The notes: a model not told the origin generated them from the letters alone. DNA of 64,000 bases from Thauera sp. 2A1 (GCF_009469595.2 NZ_SSXV01000010.1:62001-126000), one strand, 5' to 3'. Shown: positions 10,451-21,098, numbered from the stretch's first letter. Program-made: numbers and translations.

Positions 10451-11302
10451 TCAGCGCTTCGCGCGCTCGGGATGTACGCCCGAGCATCCTGCGTGCGGCA
10501 CCGGCGCGCCGGCCTCGCGCAGATCGGCTGCAAACCACGCCAGCCGCGGGTACAGGCCGACGACGTCGCCCACCACCGTCAGCGCCGGCGGGCGCACACC
10601 TTGCTCGCGCACCCGCGCGTCGAGGGTGGCGAGATCCGCCGCGACCACGCGCTGGGCGAATGTCGTGCCGCGCTCGATGACCGCCGCCGGCGTCGAGGCC
10701 GGCAGGCCGTGGGCGACAAGCTGCGCACAGATTTCGTCCAGGCGCGAAATGCCCATGTAGATCACCAGCGTCTGGCCGCGGCGGGCCAGCATCGGCCAGT
10801 CGAGATCCAGCCGGCCGTCCTTCAGGAAACCGGTGGTGAACACCACCGATTGCGCATGGTCGCGGTGGGTGAGTGGAATGCCGGCATAGGCGGCGATGCC
10901 CGAGGCTGCGGTGACGCCCGGCACCACTTCGACGGTGATGCCAGCTTCGACCAGGGTTTCCATCTCCTCTCCACCCCGACCGAAGATGAACGGGTCGCCG
11001 CCCTTGAGCCGCACCACCCGCTTGCCGGCGCGGGCCAGGCGCACCAGCAGGGCATTGATCTCGTCCTGCGGCAAGGTGTGGTCGGAGGCCTTCTTGCCGA
11101 CATAGATGCGCTCCGCGCCGGCCGGCGCGAGCTCGATGATGTCCGGCGCGACGAGGTTGTCGTACACCACCACATCCGCACCGCCGACGAGGCGCGCGCC
11201 GCGCAGGGTGAAGAGTTCCGGATCGCCGGGGCCGGCGCCCACCAGATACACATGGCCGGGCAGCGGGCCGGGACGGCAGCGGGGAAGTTCGGGCAGGGGC
11301 AT
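10451..11302 (-). CDS. cobA: Uroporphyrinogen-III C-methyltransferase CobA (SUMT)
   Basis: SAM-dependent methylation of uroporphyrinogen III at C2 and C7 gives precorrin-2, the branch point for cobalamin and siroheme. The 283-residue protein has the [14 protein letters not shown]-site loop near residues 22-32, the [16 protein letters not shown] motif and VPGVTAASG. The ATG at 11300-11302 was chosen because the family homology begins ten residues later; a 50-codon upstream extension is unsupported. There is no fused CysG dehydrogenase/ferrochelatase domain, so this is a stand-alone SUMT. It is divergent from btuF, and together with the surrounding genes it suggests a cobalamin rather than siroheme role. 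Confidence 0.93.
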   Translation of the reverse strand: MPLPELPRCRPGPLPGHVYLVGAGPGDPELFTLRGARLVGGADVVVYDNLVAPDIIELAPAGAERIYVGKKASDHTLPQDEINALLVRLARAGKRVVRLKGGDPFIFGRGGEEMETLVEAGITVEVVPGVTAASGIAAYAGIPLTHRDHAQSVVFTTGFLKDGRLDLDWPMLARRGQTLVIYMGISRLDEICAQLVAHGLPASTPAAVIERGTTFAQRVVAADLATLDARVREQGVRPPALTVVGDVVGLYPRLAWFAADLREAGAPVPHAGCSGVHPERAKR

Positions 11303-11445
11303 GGCGGCGATGGATGAATGGATCTGCGCTTCAAGTGTGGCAGGCCGGGCGCGGGACTTGCAAGGCGAGGCGCATGCGCACATCGCGTAAAATGCGCGCT
11401 TTCGAACTCCGCACGGCGCCTCACGCCGGCGCATGCCCTTTCGCC

Positions 11446-12354
11446 ATGACACGCCGCCCCCGCGTTCGCGCGCTGCTCGCGCTGCTCGCCGCCCTGCCTG
11501 CCACGTTCGCGCATGCGGCGGTGGATCTCACCGACGACGCCGGCCACCGGCTGCATCTGGAGCGCCCGGCGCAGCGCATCGTCAGCCTCGCGCCACACGT
11601 CACCGAGCTGCTGTTCGCCGCGGGCGCGGGGAGCAAGGTGGTCGGCGTGGTGCAGCACAGCGACTATCCGCCGGAAGCCACCCGCCTGCCACAGGTCGGC
11701 AGCCACACCCGGGTCGATCTCGAAGCGGTGGCGGCGCTCAAGCCGGACCTGGTGATCGCGTGGAAGAGCGGCAACCGCGACGCTCAGCTCGACCGTTTCA
11801 ACGCGCTCGGCATTCCGGTGTATGTGAACGAGCCGCGCAGCCTGGAGGCCGTGGCCCAGAGCCTGGAGCAGTTCGGCCGCCTCGCTGGCACCGAGGCGGC
11901 GGCCAACGCCGCAGCCGCCGGTTTTCGCCAGCGCCAGTCTGCCCTCGCCGCGCGCTACCGCGAGCGGCCGCCGGTGCGGCTCTTCTACCAGATCTGGAAT
12001 TCGCCGCTGATGACGATCAACGACGAGCAGGTGATTTCCGACGCGATCCGCCTGTGCGGCGGGGTGAATGTGTTCGGCGGCCTCAAGCAGCTCGCGCCGC
12101 GCATCAGCACCGAGGCTGTACTCGCCGCCAACCCCGAGGCGATCATCGCCAGCGGCATGGCCGACTCCCGCCCGGAATGGCTGGACCAGTGGAAGCGCTG
12201 GCCGACGCTCGCGGCCAATGCCGGCGGCAACCTGTTCTTCATCCCGCCCGACCTGATCCAGCGCCACACGCCGCGCCTGCTCGACGGCGCCGAGCGCCTG
12301 TGCGGGCAGCTCGAGGAAGTGCGCGCGAAACGCGGTACTACACGCGCGCGCTGA
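11446..12354 (+). CDS. btuF: Cobalamin ABC transporter periplasmic binding protein BtuF
   Basis: Periplasmic substrate-binding protein for B12 that delivers to BtuCD. The 302-residue precursor starts with an Arg-rich signal peptide ([17 protein letters not shown]) probably cut after residue 24 or 25. The class III binding fold is evident from [30 protein letters not shown] and [10 protein letters not shown]. The start at 11446 is fixed by the signal sequence; upstream in-frame ATGs would bury it. It faces, and overlaps by 17 bp, the end of cbiA, so the binding protein is not in the btuCD operon. Related FecB-type proteins bind siderophores, but the neighbourhood points to cobalamin. Confidence 0.85.
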   Translation: MTRRPRVRALLALLAALPATFAHAAVDLTDDAGHRLHLERPAQRIVSLAPHVTELLFAAGAGSKVVGVVQHSDYPPEATRLPQVGSHTRVDLEAVAALKPDLVIAWKSGNRDAQLDRFNALGIPVYVNEPRSLEAVAQSLEQFGRLAGTEAAANAAAAGFRQRQSALAARYRERPPVRLFYQIWNSPLMTINDEQVISDAIRLCGGVNVFGGLKQLAPRISTEAVLAANPEAIIASGMADSRPEWLDQWKRWPTLAANAGGNLFFIPPDLIQRHTPRLLDGAERLCGQLEEVRAKRGTTRAR

Positions 12355-13648
12355 GCGGCGACAGCAGCGCCGCTACCGCGGCCGGATTCGACGGAAAGTA
12401 GAAATGCACGTAGGAGGCCGTCAGCCGGCCGACGCGGTAGATCGCCTCGCCCTCCCCGCCTCCGGGCGTCTGCGCATGCAATGACGGCCGCAGCGGAGTC
12501 TCGCTCTGCGAATAGTGGAAGGTATGCCCGGTCAGGCGGCCCTCCGGCAGCTCGGCCACCTGCATGCCGAGCGCGGCCAGCCGCTTCTGCATCACCGCGC
12601 GGCCCGGCAGCAGGCCGCCGAACGCGTGCTCCATGCCGGCCTTGTCCACCACCGTGTCGAACAGGCTCATCATGCCGCCGCACTCGGCGAGCAAGGGTTT
12701 GCCGGCATCGGCATGCGCCCGCAACCCGCGCCAGAAGGCCGTGTTGGCCACCAGCCGCTCGCCGTGCAGCTCGGGATAGCCGCCCGGCAGCCATGCCGCA
12801 TCGCAGTCCGGCAAGGGATCGCCCGCCAGCGGCGAGAAGAAGGCAAGCGTGGCGCCGAGCGCGTGCAGCGTGTCGACGTTGGCCGGATAGATGAAGCCGT
12901 ACGCGGCGTCGCGCGCGATGGCGATCGTTCGGCCGGCGAGCAGCGGCGGCAACGCATCGGCGGCCACGGCGGGGAATTCCACCGCCGGCGGCAACTCGGC
13001 CGCACCGGTGGCGGCGAGGCTGTCGGCAAGGCGGTCCAGGCGCGCTTCCAGGTCGTGGATCTCGGCGGCCTGCAGCAGGCCGAGGTGGCGCTCGGGCAGC
13101 GCCGCATCGGCATCGCGCATCACCGCGCCAAACCAGCGCATGCCGGCCGGCAGCGCGTCGCGCAGCATGTCGGCGTGGCGTGCGCTGCCGACGTGGTTGG
13201 CGAGCACGCCGGCAAACGGCAGGCCGGGGCGGAAGCTCGCCAGGCCGTGCGCGATGGCGCCGAAAGTCTGCGCCATCGCACGCGCGTCGATCACCGCCAT
13301 CACCGGGATGCCGAAGCGGCAGGCGATGTCGGCGCCGCTCGGCGCGCCGTCGTAGAGGCCCATCACGCCCTCGACGAGGATCAGGTCGGCGTCGGTCGCA
13401 GCGGCATGCAGCCGACGTGCGATGTCGGCCTCGCCGCACATGCCGAGATCGACGTTGTAGACCGGCGCGCCGCTCGCCACCGCGTGGATCTGCGGATCGA
13501 GGAAATCCGGCCCGCACTTCAATACGCGCACCTTGCGCCCCAGCCGGGTGTGCAGGCGCGCCAGCGCGGCGGTGACGGTGGTCTTGCCCTGGCCGGAGGC
13601 GGGCGCGGCGACGAACAGCGCCGGACAGCGGACGACGGCATCGCTCAT
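12338..13648 (-). CDS. cbiA: Cobyrinic acid a,c-diamide synthase CbiA/CobB
   Basis: Glutamine-dependent a,c-amidation of cobyrinate or hydrogenobyrinate. The 436-residue protein starts with a P-loop-like domain (APASGQGKTT at 15-24) and ends with a class-I glutaminase domain whose nucleophile is the cysteine in LLAECGGMMSLFD. Its ATG lies four bases after the stop of cobO, making it the last gene of the riboswitch-headed operon. Its 3' end overlaps the 3' end of convergent btuF by 17 bp. Whether it uses cobyrinate (anaerobic route) or hydrogenobyrinate (aerobic route) cannot be settled from this sequence. Confidence 0.93.
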   Translation of the reverse strand: MSDAVVRCPALFVAAPASGQGKTTVTAALARLHTRLGRKVRVLKCGPDFLDPQIHAVASGAPVYNVDLGMCGEADIARRLHAAATDADLILVEGVMGLYDGAPSGADIACRFGIPVMAVIDARAMAQTFGAIAHGLASFRPGLPFAGVLANHVGSARHADMLRDALPAGMRWFGAVMRDADAALPERHLGLLQAAEIHDLEARLDRLADSLAATGAAELPPAVEFPAVAADALPPLLAGRTIAIARDAAYGFIYPANVDTLHALGATLAFFSPLAGDPLPDCDAAWLPGGYPELHGERLVANTAFWRGLRAHADAGKPLLAECGGMMSLFDTVVDKAGMEHAFGGLLPGRAVMQKRLAALGMQVAELPEGRLTGHTFHYSQSETPLRPSLHAQTPGGGEGEAIYRVGRLTASYVHFYFPSNPAAVAALLSPLSARV

Positions 13649-13652
13649 CGGC

Positions 13653-14276
13653 TCACCACTCCAGGCCGGGCATCGCCTTCACGCCGGCGGCGAAGGCATG
13701 CTTCACCACCGTCATGTCGGTCACCGTGTCGGCGGCCTCGACCAGCTCGGGCGGCGCCGCACGGCCGGTGACGACCACATGCTGCATCGGCGGGCGCGCG
13801 CGCAGGTCGGCGATCACCTTGTCCACGTCCAGATAGCGGTACTTCAGCGCGATGTTCAGTTCGTCCAGCACCACCAGGCCGATCGCCGGGTCGCGCAGCA
13901 GGCCGCGCGCCACCTCCCAGGCCGCCTCGGCCGTGGCGACGTCGCGCGCGCGGTCCTGCGTTTCCCAGGTGAAGCCTTCGCCGCTCACATGCCAGGCGAC
14001 GCCGGGCTGCCTGCGGTAGAAGGCCTCCTCCCCGGTGTCGGAGCGGCCCTTGATGAACTGCACCACGCCCACCTGCATGCCATGGCCGAGCGCCCGCGCG
14101 ACGAGACCGAAGCCGGCCGAGGACTTGCCCTTGCCGTTGCCGGTGTTGACCAGCAGCACGCCGCGCTCGACCTGCGCGGCGGCGATCTTCTCGTCCACCA
14201 CCGCCTTCTTGCGCGCCATGCGTTCGTTGTGGCGGGCGTCCCTGCCCTCGTCGGCGGTCTGATTCCGTTCGCTCAT
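13653..14276 (-). CDS. cobO: Cob(I)alamin adenosyltransferase CobO/BtuR type
   Basis: ATP:corrinoid adenosyltransferase that adds the upper 5'-deoxyadenosyl ligand. The 207 residues are typical, with the P-loop NTGNGKGKSS at 44-53, VVQFIKG and the Walker-B-like VVLDELN. It lies eight bases after btuD and four bases before cbiA, in one operon with the importer genes. That is logical, since imported cobalamin and de novo intermediates both need adenosylation. This is the CobA/CobO/BtuR family, not PduO or EutT. Confidence 0.94.
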   Translation of the reverse strand: MSERNQTADEGRDARHNERMARKKAVVDEKIAAAQVERGVLLVNTGNGKGKSSAGFGLVARALGHGMQVGVVQFIKGRSDTGEEAFYRRQPGVAWHVSGEGFTWETQDRARDVATAEAAWEVARGLLRDPAIGLVVLDELNIALKYRYLDVDKVIADLRARPPMQHVVVTGRAAPPELVEAADTVTDMTVVKHAFAAGVKAMPGLEW

Positions 14277-14284
14277 CGTGTTCT

Positions 14285-15090
<806 letters not shown>

Positions 15091-15094
<4 letters not shown>

Positions 15095-16074
15095 CGCGGA
15101 TGCCGCGCCAGCAGGAACAGGAACACCGGCACGCCGATCAGTGCCGTCAGCACGCCGACCGGCAACTGCTGCGGGGCCATCACGGTGCGCGCGGCGGTGT
15201 CGGCCGCCAGCAGCAGGGTGCCGCCGGCCAGCGCCGCAGCCGGCAGCAGCACGCGCTGGTCGTTGCCGATCGCCAGGCGCACCAGGTGCGGCACGATGAG
15301 ACCGACGAAGCCGACCGACCCCACCAGCGTCACCGCCGAGGCGGTGAGCAGCGATGCGAGCACGTACAGCGCGACACGCAGCCGCGTCACGTTCACGCCC
15401 AGCGCACGCGCGTTGACTTCGCCGCGCGCCAGCACGTTGAGGTCGCGCGCGAACGGCAGCACCGCGGCGAGCCCCAGCGCCAGCACCGCCAGTGCCGGCC
15501 AGGGGCGTGCCGCGCCGCTGGCGTCGCCCATCAGCCAGAACAGCATGGACAGCACGCGCGTGTCGGTGGCGAGCGCGAGCATCATCGACACCGCCGCGCC
15601 GCAGCCGGAGGCGACGATCACGCCGGTCAGCAGCAGCCGCGTCTGCGTCCAGCTTCCGTCGCCGTGCGCCAGACCGAAGACCAGGAGCATCGCCGACAGC
15701 GCGCCGGCAAAGGCCGCGGCATCCACCCAGAACACCGCCGCGCCGAGCGAGATCGCCCCCAGCGCGCCGACCGCGGCGCCCCCCGAGATGCCCAGGATGT
15801 AGGGGTCGGCGAGCGGATTGCGCAACAGCACCTGCATCAGCGCACCCGCGGTGGCGAGCAGCCCGCCGCACACGAAGGCCGATACCGCGCGCGGCAGGCG
15901 CAGCTCGCGCACCACCGCGGCGGCAGTGCCTTCGCCGTCACCTGCGAGCGCAGCGAGCGCATCGCCCAGCGTCACCGGCAGGTCGCCCGCCGCCAGCGCC
16001 CACAGGAAGGCGCCCGCCGCGAGCAGCAGCAGCGCGATCAGCACGCCCGGGCGGCGCCCGGCCGGCCTCCTCAT
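15091..16074 (-). CDS. btuC: Cobalamin ABC transporter permease BtuC
   Basis: FecCD-family inner-membrane permease with eight to ten hydrophobic helices in 327 residues. Family motifs are RLPRAVSAFVCGGLLATAG, LRNPLADPYILGISGGAAVG and the cytoplasmic loop VGFVGLIVPHLVR. Start: GGAG five bases upstream favours the ATG at 16072-16074 (MRRPAGRR); an in-frame ATG 11 codons earlier (16107) is a less likely alternative. It sits 39 bases after btuB and overlaps btuD by four bases. Confidence 0.9.
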
Positions 16075-16113
16075 GCTCGCTCCGCGTTGCAGGACGACGG
16101 CCGGCATGGCAGC

Positions 16114-17973
16114 TCAGCGCGGCGCGTAGCGCACGGCGACGAAGGCGGTCGCACCGGGCGTGGCATAGCCGCGCACCAGTTCGTACTCCTTGTCGAGCAG
16201 GTTGTTGAAGCGGGCCTCGATCCGCCAGTCGCGCGCCGGTACGTAATGAACATAGGCATTGAGCAGGCCATATCCTCCCATCCGGTCGGCTGCCGTGTTC
16301 GGCACCACATCATAGCGCCCGCCCTGGGTGACCAGTTCGGCACCGAGGATCCAGCTTCCGAGCTCACGCTCCACCGCCAGCGAGGCGGCATGGTTGGCGC
16401 GGCGAGCGAGGCGCTCGTCGGTGTCGGCATCGCGCGCGTCGAGGAAATCGACGCTGGCGCGCACCCGATAACCGCCCCACGCTGCCGTCGCGCCCAGTTC
16501 CAGGCCCTCGAGGCGCGCATCGCTGACGTTGCCCGCCATGCGGGTGCGTGGCTTCACACCCGGCAGCAGCGCCCACTCGATCAGGTTCCGGATGCGGTTG
16601 TTGAAGTAGGTCGCCCGCGCGCTGTAGTGCCCTGACTCCCACACCACGCCCAGCTCGCGATTCAACGCCTCCTCCGGTTTCAGGTCCGGATTGCCGGTGT
16701 TGCAGCCGGAACTGGTGCAACTGCGCGGGTAGTAGAGGTCGTTGAAGGTCGGTGCCTTGAACGCGCTGCCGATGCTGCCCTGGACACGCCACTCGGGCAG
16801 GAACTGATAGCCATAGGCGACGCTGCCGGTCGTGCGGCCGCCGAACTGCGAGTTGTCGTCATGGCGGGCGTTGACCTGGAGGTGATGGCGGCCGAACTGC
16901 CCGCCCCAGCCCAGCAGCGCCGAATTGACGATGCGCTTGTCTTCGACGTAGGCGGTGGAGGTGTCGACCTCCTGCTCCAGGTGCTCGTAGGCGGCGAGCA
17001 GGGACCCGCCCGCGAGCGCCACGTCGTGCTGCCAGGACAACAGCCGCTGCACCGTCCCGAACTCGGAGCTCGACGTTGCGCTGCTGCGGGTGAAGGCGCG
17101 CTCGGTGCTGTAGCCGAGGCGCAGCGTGCTCGTCCAGCCCGCACCGAGCTGGTTGCGCAGGTGCGCCGTCGCGCTTTCGGTGCGCTTGTCGAGGTAGGAA
17201 TCGAATGCCTTGCCGGCGTCGTAGTCGTTCTGCGCGTCCGCGCGAAGCAGCGAGATGCCGACTTCGTCCTGCTCGCGCAAGCCGAGCGACATCGACGCGC
17301 TCTGGTAGTCGTTGCGAAAACCATCGCGGTCGGGGTCGCTGCCGGCGCGCGAACCGGGCTTCGCATTGATGCCCGCGGTGCGCTCGTGGCCGGCGACGAG
17401 GCTGTAGCGCAGGCGCTCCGCGCCGCCGCTCAGCGAGGCGCTCAACGCGCGCGTGGCATCGCTGCCGAAGCCGACACGCAGCGCGGGCTGCACACCCGGC
17501 TCACCCTTGCGGGTAAAGATCTGGATCACGCCGCCGATCGCGTCCGAACCGTACAGCGCACTCGCCGCACCGCGCAGGATCTCGATGCGTTCCACCGCCT
17601 CGAGCGGAATCACTTCCAGCGCGGCGTCGCCGCGCGTCGCCGAACCGACGCGCATGCCATCGACCAGCAGCAGGGTGTGGCCGGATTCCGCGCCGCGGAT
17701 GAAGACCTTGGCGGTCGATCCAGCACCGCCATTGGTCGTCACCTGGATGCCGGCGCGTGCCGACAGCAGCTCGACCAGGCTGGAATGCCCGGCGCGCTCG
17801 ATCTCGGCGCGATCGATCACCTCGAGGCTGCCCAGCGTCTCGGCCGCGCGCTCGGCCTGGCGCGTGGCGGTCACCACGACCGGGCCCAGCACCGGCCCGC
17901 CGTCCGCCCAGGCGGCCGCGGAAGCCGCGCAGGCGCATGCCGCGGCGGCTGCCGCAGAAGAAAACGTCCTCAT
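16114..17973 (-). CDS. btuB: TonB-dependent vitamin B12 receptor BtuB
   Basis: Outer-membrane 22-strand barrel importing cobalamin with TonB energy. The 619 residues begin with an Ala-rich signal peptide (cleavage near AWA-DGG, about residue 23), then a TonB-box-like VVVTATR, a plug domain (VFIRGAESGHTLLLVDGMRV, YGSDAIGGVIQIFT) and a barrel ending in an aromatic/arginine-rich strand (VAVRYAPR). ATG 17973 follows GGAGAG. It lies 20 bases after the preceding receptor gene and just before btuC. The size and the btuCD neighbours favour true BtuB. Confidence 0.88.
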   Translation of the reverse strand: MRTFSSAAAAAACACAASAAAWADGGPVLGPVVVTATRQAERAAETLGSLEVIDRAEIERAGHSSLVELLSARAGIQVTTNGGAGSTAKVFIRGAESGHTLLLVDGMRVGSATRGDAALEVIPLEAVERIEILRGAASALYGSDAIGGVIQIFTRKGEPGVQPALRVGFGSDATRALSASLSGGAERLRYSLVAGHERTAGINAKPGSRAGSDPDRDGFRNDYQSASMSLGLREQDEVGISLLRADAQNDYDAGKAFDSYLDKRTESATAHLRNQLGAGWTSTLRLGYSTERAFTRSSATSSSEFGTVQRLLSWQHDVALAGGSLLAAYEHLEQEVDTSTAYVEDKRIVNSALLGWGGQFGRHHLQVNARHDDNSQFGGRTTGSVAYGYQFLPEWRVQGSIGSAFKAPTFNDLYYPRSCTSSGCNTGNPDLKPEEALNRELGVVWESGHYSARATYFNNRIRNLIEWALLPGVKPRTRMAGNVSDARLEGLELGATAAWGGYRVRASVDFLDARDADTDERLARRANHAASLAVERELGSWILGAELVTQGGRYDVVPNTAADRMGGYGLLNAYVHYVPARDWRIEARFNNLLDKEYELVRGYATPGATAFVAVRYAPR

Positions 17974-17993
17974 GACTGTCTCTCCGACCGCGC

Positions 17994-19958
17994 TCAGAAG
18001 GAGACGCGCGCGCCGAGCTTCCAGGTGCGGGCGAAGTCGACCGGGTAGATCACCACCGGCGGCCGGTACTGGCTTTCCACCCACACCCCGTTCTGATGCT
18101 CGAAGAGGTTGCTGACCGCGCCGTAGACCTCGACGTCCTTCGTCAGCTTGTGGCGATAGGCGAGGTCGGTGGAGTGGTATTCGCGCTGCCGCGGGGCGTT
18201 GTTGTCGAAGTCGCCCTCGGCCCACGCCCGGCTGCGCCAGGTGTGAGAAAGGTTGAAGGTGCCGGCATCACTCACCTTCCAGGCGAGGCCGGCGACCAGG
18301 TTGTGCCGCGGCGCGGTGGGCAGTTCCTTGCCATTCAGGCTCGTGCCGCCATCGTTCTCGCGGTCGATCATCGCCCGCGTCCACGCATAGTTCAGCGAGG
18401 CGGCCAGCACCGACGTGATCTGCCACGCGTCCTGGACCTCGACACCGTATTTGTGCGACCGGTCGAGGTTCGTGTTGTTGAAGGTGTAGGGGTCGAAGTA
18501 GATCTCGTCCTTCAGCCGCGCATGGAAGACCGACACCTTCAGCCGGTTGCGCGGCAGCACGTGATTGACACCCAGCGTCACCGTCTTCGCGTGTGCCGGC
18601 TGGATGAAGGCATTGAAGCCGGTACGCACGCAACTGAAGTTGGCGTCGAACGCGCTGCAGGTGAAAAAGCGGTCGATGTCGGGCGCCTGGAAGGCGTCGT
18701 TGTAGTTGCCGAACACCGACAGCGCCGGATCGAGGCGGTAGTTGAAGCCCACGTCCCAAGCGGTGAGGCGGGCGTCGTCCTTCAGCCTGGCGCCGCCATC
18801 GGCGCGATATTCGTATTCCACCCGCTCGCGCCGCGCGCCGGCCGACAGCGTCAGCGCATCGATCGCATACTGCGCCTGCACGAACGCGCCGAGGTTGCGC
18901 TTCCAGGTCTTGTTGTCCTCGCCCTTGCGCACGCCGTCGAAACCCTGCACGCCGGCAGTGGCCGACAGACGCTCGCCCAGGTACTGCAATGCCAGCTCGT
19001 CGGAGTTGTAGGTGTAGTCCGCCTGGCTCGCCCAGGTCCCGAGGAATTTCGAGGTCTTGTCCTCGGTGCCATGGCGCGCCGACAGCTTCCATGCGTCGGC
19101 GAGGCGGTAATCGGCGCCGACGTTCCAGTAGTCACTGTCGAATCGCTGGTGGGTGTAGAGGCGGCCGTCGTTCTGCGCCGGATCGGCGCGGAATTGCGCC
19201 ACGCTCAGCGCGCCCGGATAGCGTGTGTCGATGCGGGTCTGGCCAGCGTCGGCGGTAAGCTCGAGCCCGTCGGCCGGCTTCGCGCTGGCGGCCACGCGCC
19301 AGGTGTCGGACTTCGACTCGTCACGATGGCCGGACGGATCCCTGTCGGAGAAGCCGTCGGTCTGCCCATGGTCGACCGTCGCCGACAGCGTGAATCTATC
19401 GCGCACCACGCCTGCCGCGACCGTGCCGCCCAGGCTGCCCTGGCTGCCGCCGAAAGCCTCGACGCTGACGCCGTCGCGGGGCTTCGTGTAGATCTGGATG
19501 GACCCCGCGGTGGCACCATCGCCGTACAGCACCGAGCCGCTGCCCTTGGTGATCTCGATGCGGTCGATGTCGGCGAGCGCGATGCTGCCCAGCAGTTGCG
19601 GCACCATGTCGATGTTGTTGAGGCGGCGGCCATCGACCGAGATCACGACGTTCTGATGGCCATCGGTCAGGCCGTAGCCGCGCATGTTGATGCTGGGCGT
19701 GAAGCGGTTGCCGTAGCTGGGCGCAACCTGGATCGACGTCTGGCGCGCGAGGTAATCGACCAGCGTCGTGGCGCCGGAACGCTCGATATCCTTGCGCGTG
19801 TACACCTCGGACGCGTAGGTGGCGTCGACGTCGGGCATGTCGATGCGGGTGGCGGACACGATGACCGGCGCGAACACGTGTTCGCCGTCGGCAAGGACGG
19901 AGGCTGCGGGAAACGCGGCACAGATCGCGGCTGCCGCGGCCGAAAGACGGATATTCAT
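17994..19958 (-). CDS. TonB-dependent receptor, riboswitch-controlled, corrinoid-type
   Basis: Second outer-membrane TonB-dependent receptor (654 residues) and first gene after the cobalamin riboswitch. Features are a signal peptide ending near VLA-DGE, TonB box FAPVIVSATR, plug (INMRGYGLTDGHQNVVISVDG, YGDGATAGSIQIYT) and a barrel closing at WKLGARVSF. It differs clearly from the adjacent BtuB, so it is not a recent duplicate. Riboswitch control implies a corrinoid ligand, perhaps a different cobamide or a precursor such as cobinamide. The ATG at 19956-19958 was chosen for the signal peptide; a GGGGAG lies upstream. Confidence 0.85.
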   Translation of the reverse strand: MNIRLSAAAAAICAAFPAASVLADGEHVFAPVIVSATRIDMPDVDATYASEVYTRKDIERSGATTLVDYLARQTSIQVAPSYGNRFTPSINMRGYGLTDGHQNVVISVDGRRLNNIDMVPQLLGSIALADIDRIEITKGSGSVLYGDGATAGSIQIYTKPRDGVSVEAFGGSQGSLGGTVAAGVVRDRFTLSATVDHGQTDGFSDRDPSGHRDESKSDTWRVAASAKPADGLELTADAGQTRIDTRYPGALSVAQFRADPAQNDGRLYTHQRFDSDYWNVGADYRLADAWKLSARHGTEDKTSKFLGTWASQADYTYNSDELALQYLGERLSATAGVQGFDGVRKGEDNKTWKRNLGAFVQAQYAIDALTLSAGARRERVEYEYRADGGARLKDDARLTAWDVGFNYRLDPALSVFGNYNDAFQAPDIDRFFTCSAFDANFSCVRTGFNAFIQPAHAKTVTLGVNHVLPRNRLKVSVFHARLKDEIYFDPYTFNNTNLDRSHKYGVEVQDAWQITSVLAASLNYAWTRAMIDRENDGGTSLNGKELPTAPRHNLVAGLAWKVSDAGTFNLSHTWRSRAWAEGDFDNNAPRQREYHSTDLAYRHKLTKDVEVYGAVSNLFEHQNGVWVESQYRPPVVIYPVDFARTWKLGARVSF

Positions 19959-20103
19959 GGATGGGAACTCCCCAGGCCGCGCCCTGCGTCCCCGCAAGTC
20001 CACGGCAAGCTGCACATGGACGCACCACGACCGGGGCAAGCCCGGGCATCAGGAAGCCCGAGCCCGTCGCCGCCACCCCGCGGCACATCCGCCAACACGT
20101 CGG

Positions 20104-20331
20104 GGCCGGTATCCGGGCTCGCGAATTGAGTCGGAACGGCTTCATGACGAAACCGTCCGCACGCAGCGCATCGCCTTCCCGGGCCGGGCCCAGTGGCTGC
20201 ATGACGCGCCTTGCACTCGCTTACCGTTGCGGGGGCAGCACAGGCATTGCGGGACGAGGCTCGAAGCCCGTCGCAGCGCGCACCTGTTTCCCGTTTACCC
20301 CTCGGGCGTGGACCGCCGTCGGGCACCTCGA
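20104..20331 (-). ncRNA. Cobalamin (AdoCbl) riboswitch
   Basis: On the minus strand the 454-bp gap before the second TonB receptor holds the conserved blocks of a cobalamin riboswitch in order: an ACGGGAAACAGGTGCG block (about 20282-20297), CCGCAACGGTAAG (about 20219-20231), GCCACTGGG followed by CGGGAAGGC (about 20173-20198), and the B12 box GAGCCCGGATACCGGCC (20104-20120). It is the same strand as, and about 145 bases before, the receptor start, heading the receptor-btuB-btuC-btuD-cobO-cbiA run. No T-run terminator follows; the remaining leader has GC-rich hairpins and a GGGGAG Shine-Dalgarno, so control of translation is more likely. The outer boundaries are approximate. Confidence 0.9.
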
Positions 20332-20412
20332 ACGCAGCGCCCCTTTCGGGGCAGCGGCGCGGATGATACCTTTTTCGGCTCGATTTTGCAGCGCAATAAA
20401 GTCCACTTTCCG

Positions 20413-20973
20413 ATGAAACTCGAACTGATCCTCGGCGGCGCGCGCTCGGGCAAGAGCCGGCTCGCCGAACAGCGCGCAGTCGATTCCGGCCTGCCGGTCA
20501 CCGTCATCGCCACCGCCGAAGCCGGCGACGAAGAGATGGCCGAACGCATCCGCCGCCACCGAGCCGACCGCCCCGCCGCGTGGCAGACGGTGGAGGCGCC
20601 GCTCACGCTCGCCGCCGCGCTGCGCCGCGAAGCCGCGCCCGAGCGCTGCGTGATCGTCGATTGCCTGACGCTGTGGCTCGCCAACCTGATGGCCGGCGCG
20701 GAGGCGCTGCCGCCGGCGGCGAGCGCCGAGGCCCTGCCGCGCTTCCGCCAGCAGCGCGACGCCCTGCTCGCCACCCTGCCCACCCTGCCCGGGCAGGTGA
20801 TCCTGGTCGCCAACGAAGTCGGCCTCGGCCTCGTGCCGGAAACCCCGCTCGGCCGGCTGTTCCGAGACGAGGCCGGGCGGCTCAACCAGGCGGTGGCAGC
20901 GCTCTGCCCGCGCGTGACCTTTGTCGCCGCAGGGCTGCCGCTGGTGATGAAAGGGTCGCCGACGGTGTCGTGA
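20413..20973 (+). CDS. cobU: Adenosylcobinamide kinase/guanylyltransferase CobU (CobP)
   Basis: Bifunctional enzyme that phosphorylates adenosylcobinamide and transfers GMP to give AdoCbi-GDP. The 186 residues include the P-loop GGARSGKS (8-15), VIATAEAGDEEM, RIRRHRADRP (guanylylation histidine) and Walker B VIVDCLTLWLANL. The ATG at 20413 is the only start that fits the family N-terminus. It is divergent from the riboswitch operon and has no riboswitch of its own on this strand. Its stop codon falls within the first bases of a REP-like repeat that begins at 20972. Confidence 0.95.
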   Translation: MKLELILGGARSGKSRLAEQRAVDSGLPVTVIATAEAGDEEMAERIRRHRADRPAAWQTVEAPLTLAAALRREAAPERCVIVDCLTLWLANLMAGAEALPPAASAEALPRFRQQRDALLATLPTLPGQVILVANEVGLGLVPETPLGRLFRDEAGRLNQAVAALCPRVTFVAAGLPLVMKGSPTVS

Positions 20974-21098
20974 GCGGGCTTGACCGCGATTTGGAGGCGG
21001 GTCGCACTCGAGCGCGCTCCTACAACGACTCGCCGCTTCCGCCTGGGAGCGGGCTCGACCGCGATTCGGGGTCGGGCCGCGCTCAAGCGCGCTCCTAC
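20972..21098. repeat. Two REP-like palindromic units between cobU and cobT
   Basis: Two direct copies of a roughly 53-bp unit (20972-21023 and 21045-21098). Each begins with GAGCGGGCTTGACCGCGATT or a one-base variant and ends with AGCGCGCTCCTAC, so the two halves are partly inverted. The same GGAGCGGGCTTGACCGCGA core recurs near 25480-25607 and 43852-43907. The first unit starts at the cobU stop codon. Confidence 0.8.

Noticed and set aside
18096..20129. 677-codon plus-strand open frame opposite the first TonB receptor
   Set aside because: It lies entirely antisense to a clear receptor gene and its riboswitch; its Val/Ala/Arg/His-rich sequence has no recognisable fold.
20332..20412. Riboswitch on the plus strand controlling cobU
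   Set aside because: All conserved cobalamin riboswitch blocks read only on the minus strand; nothing similar precedes cobU on its own strand.
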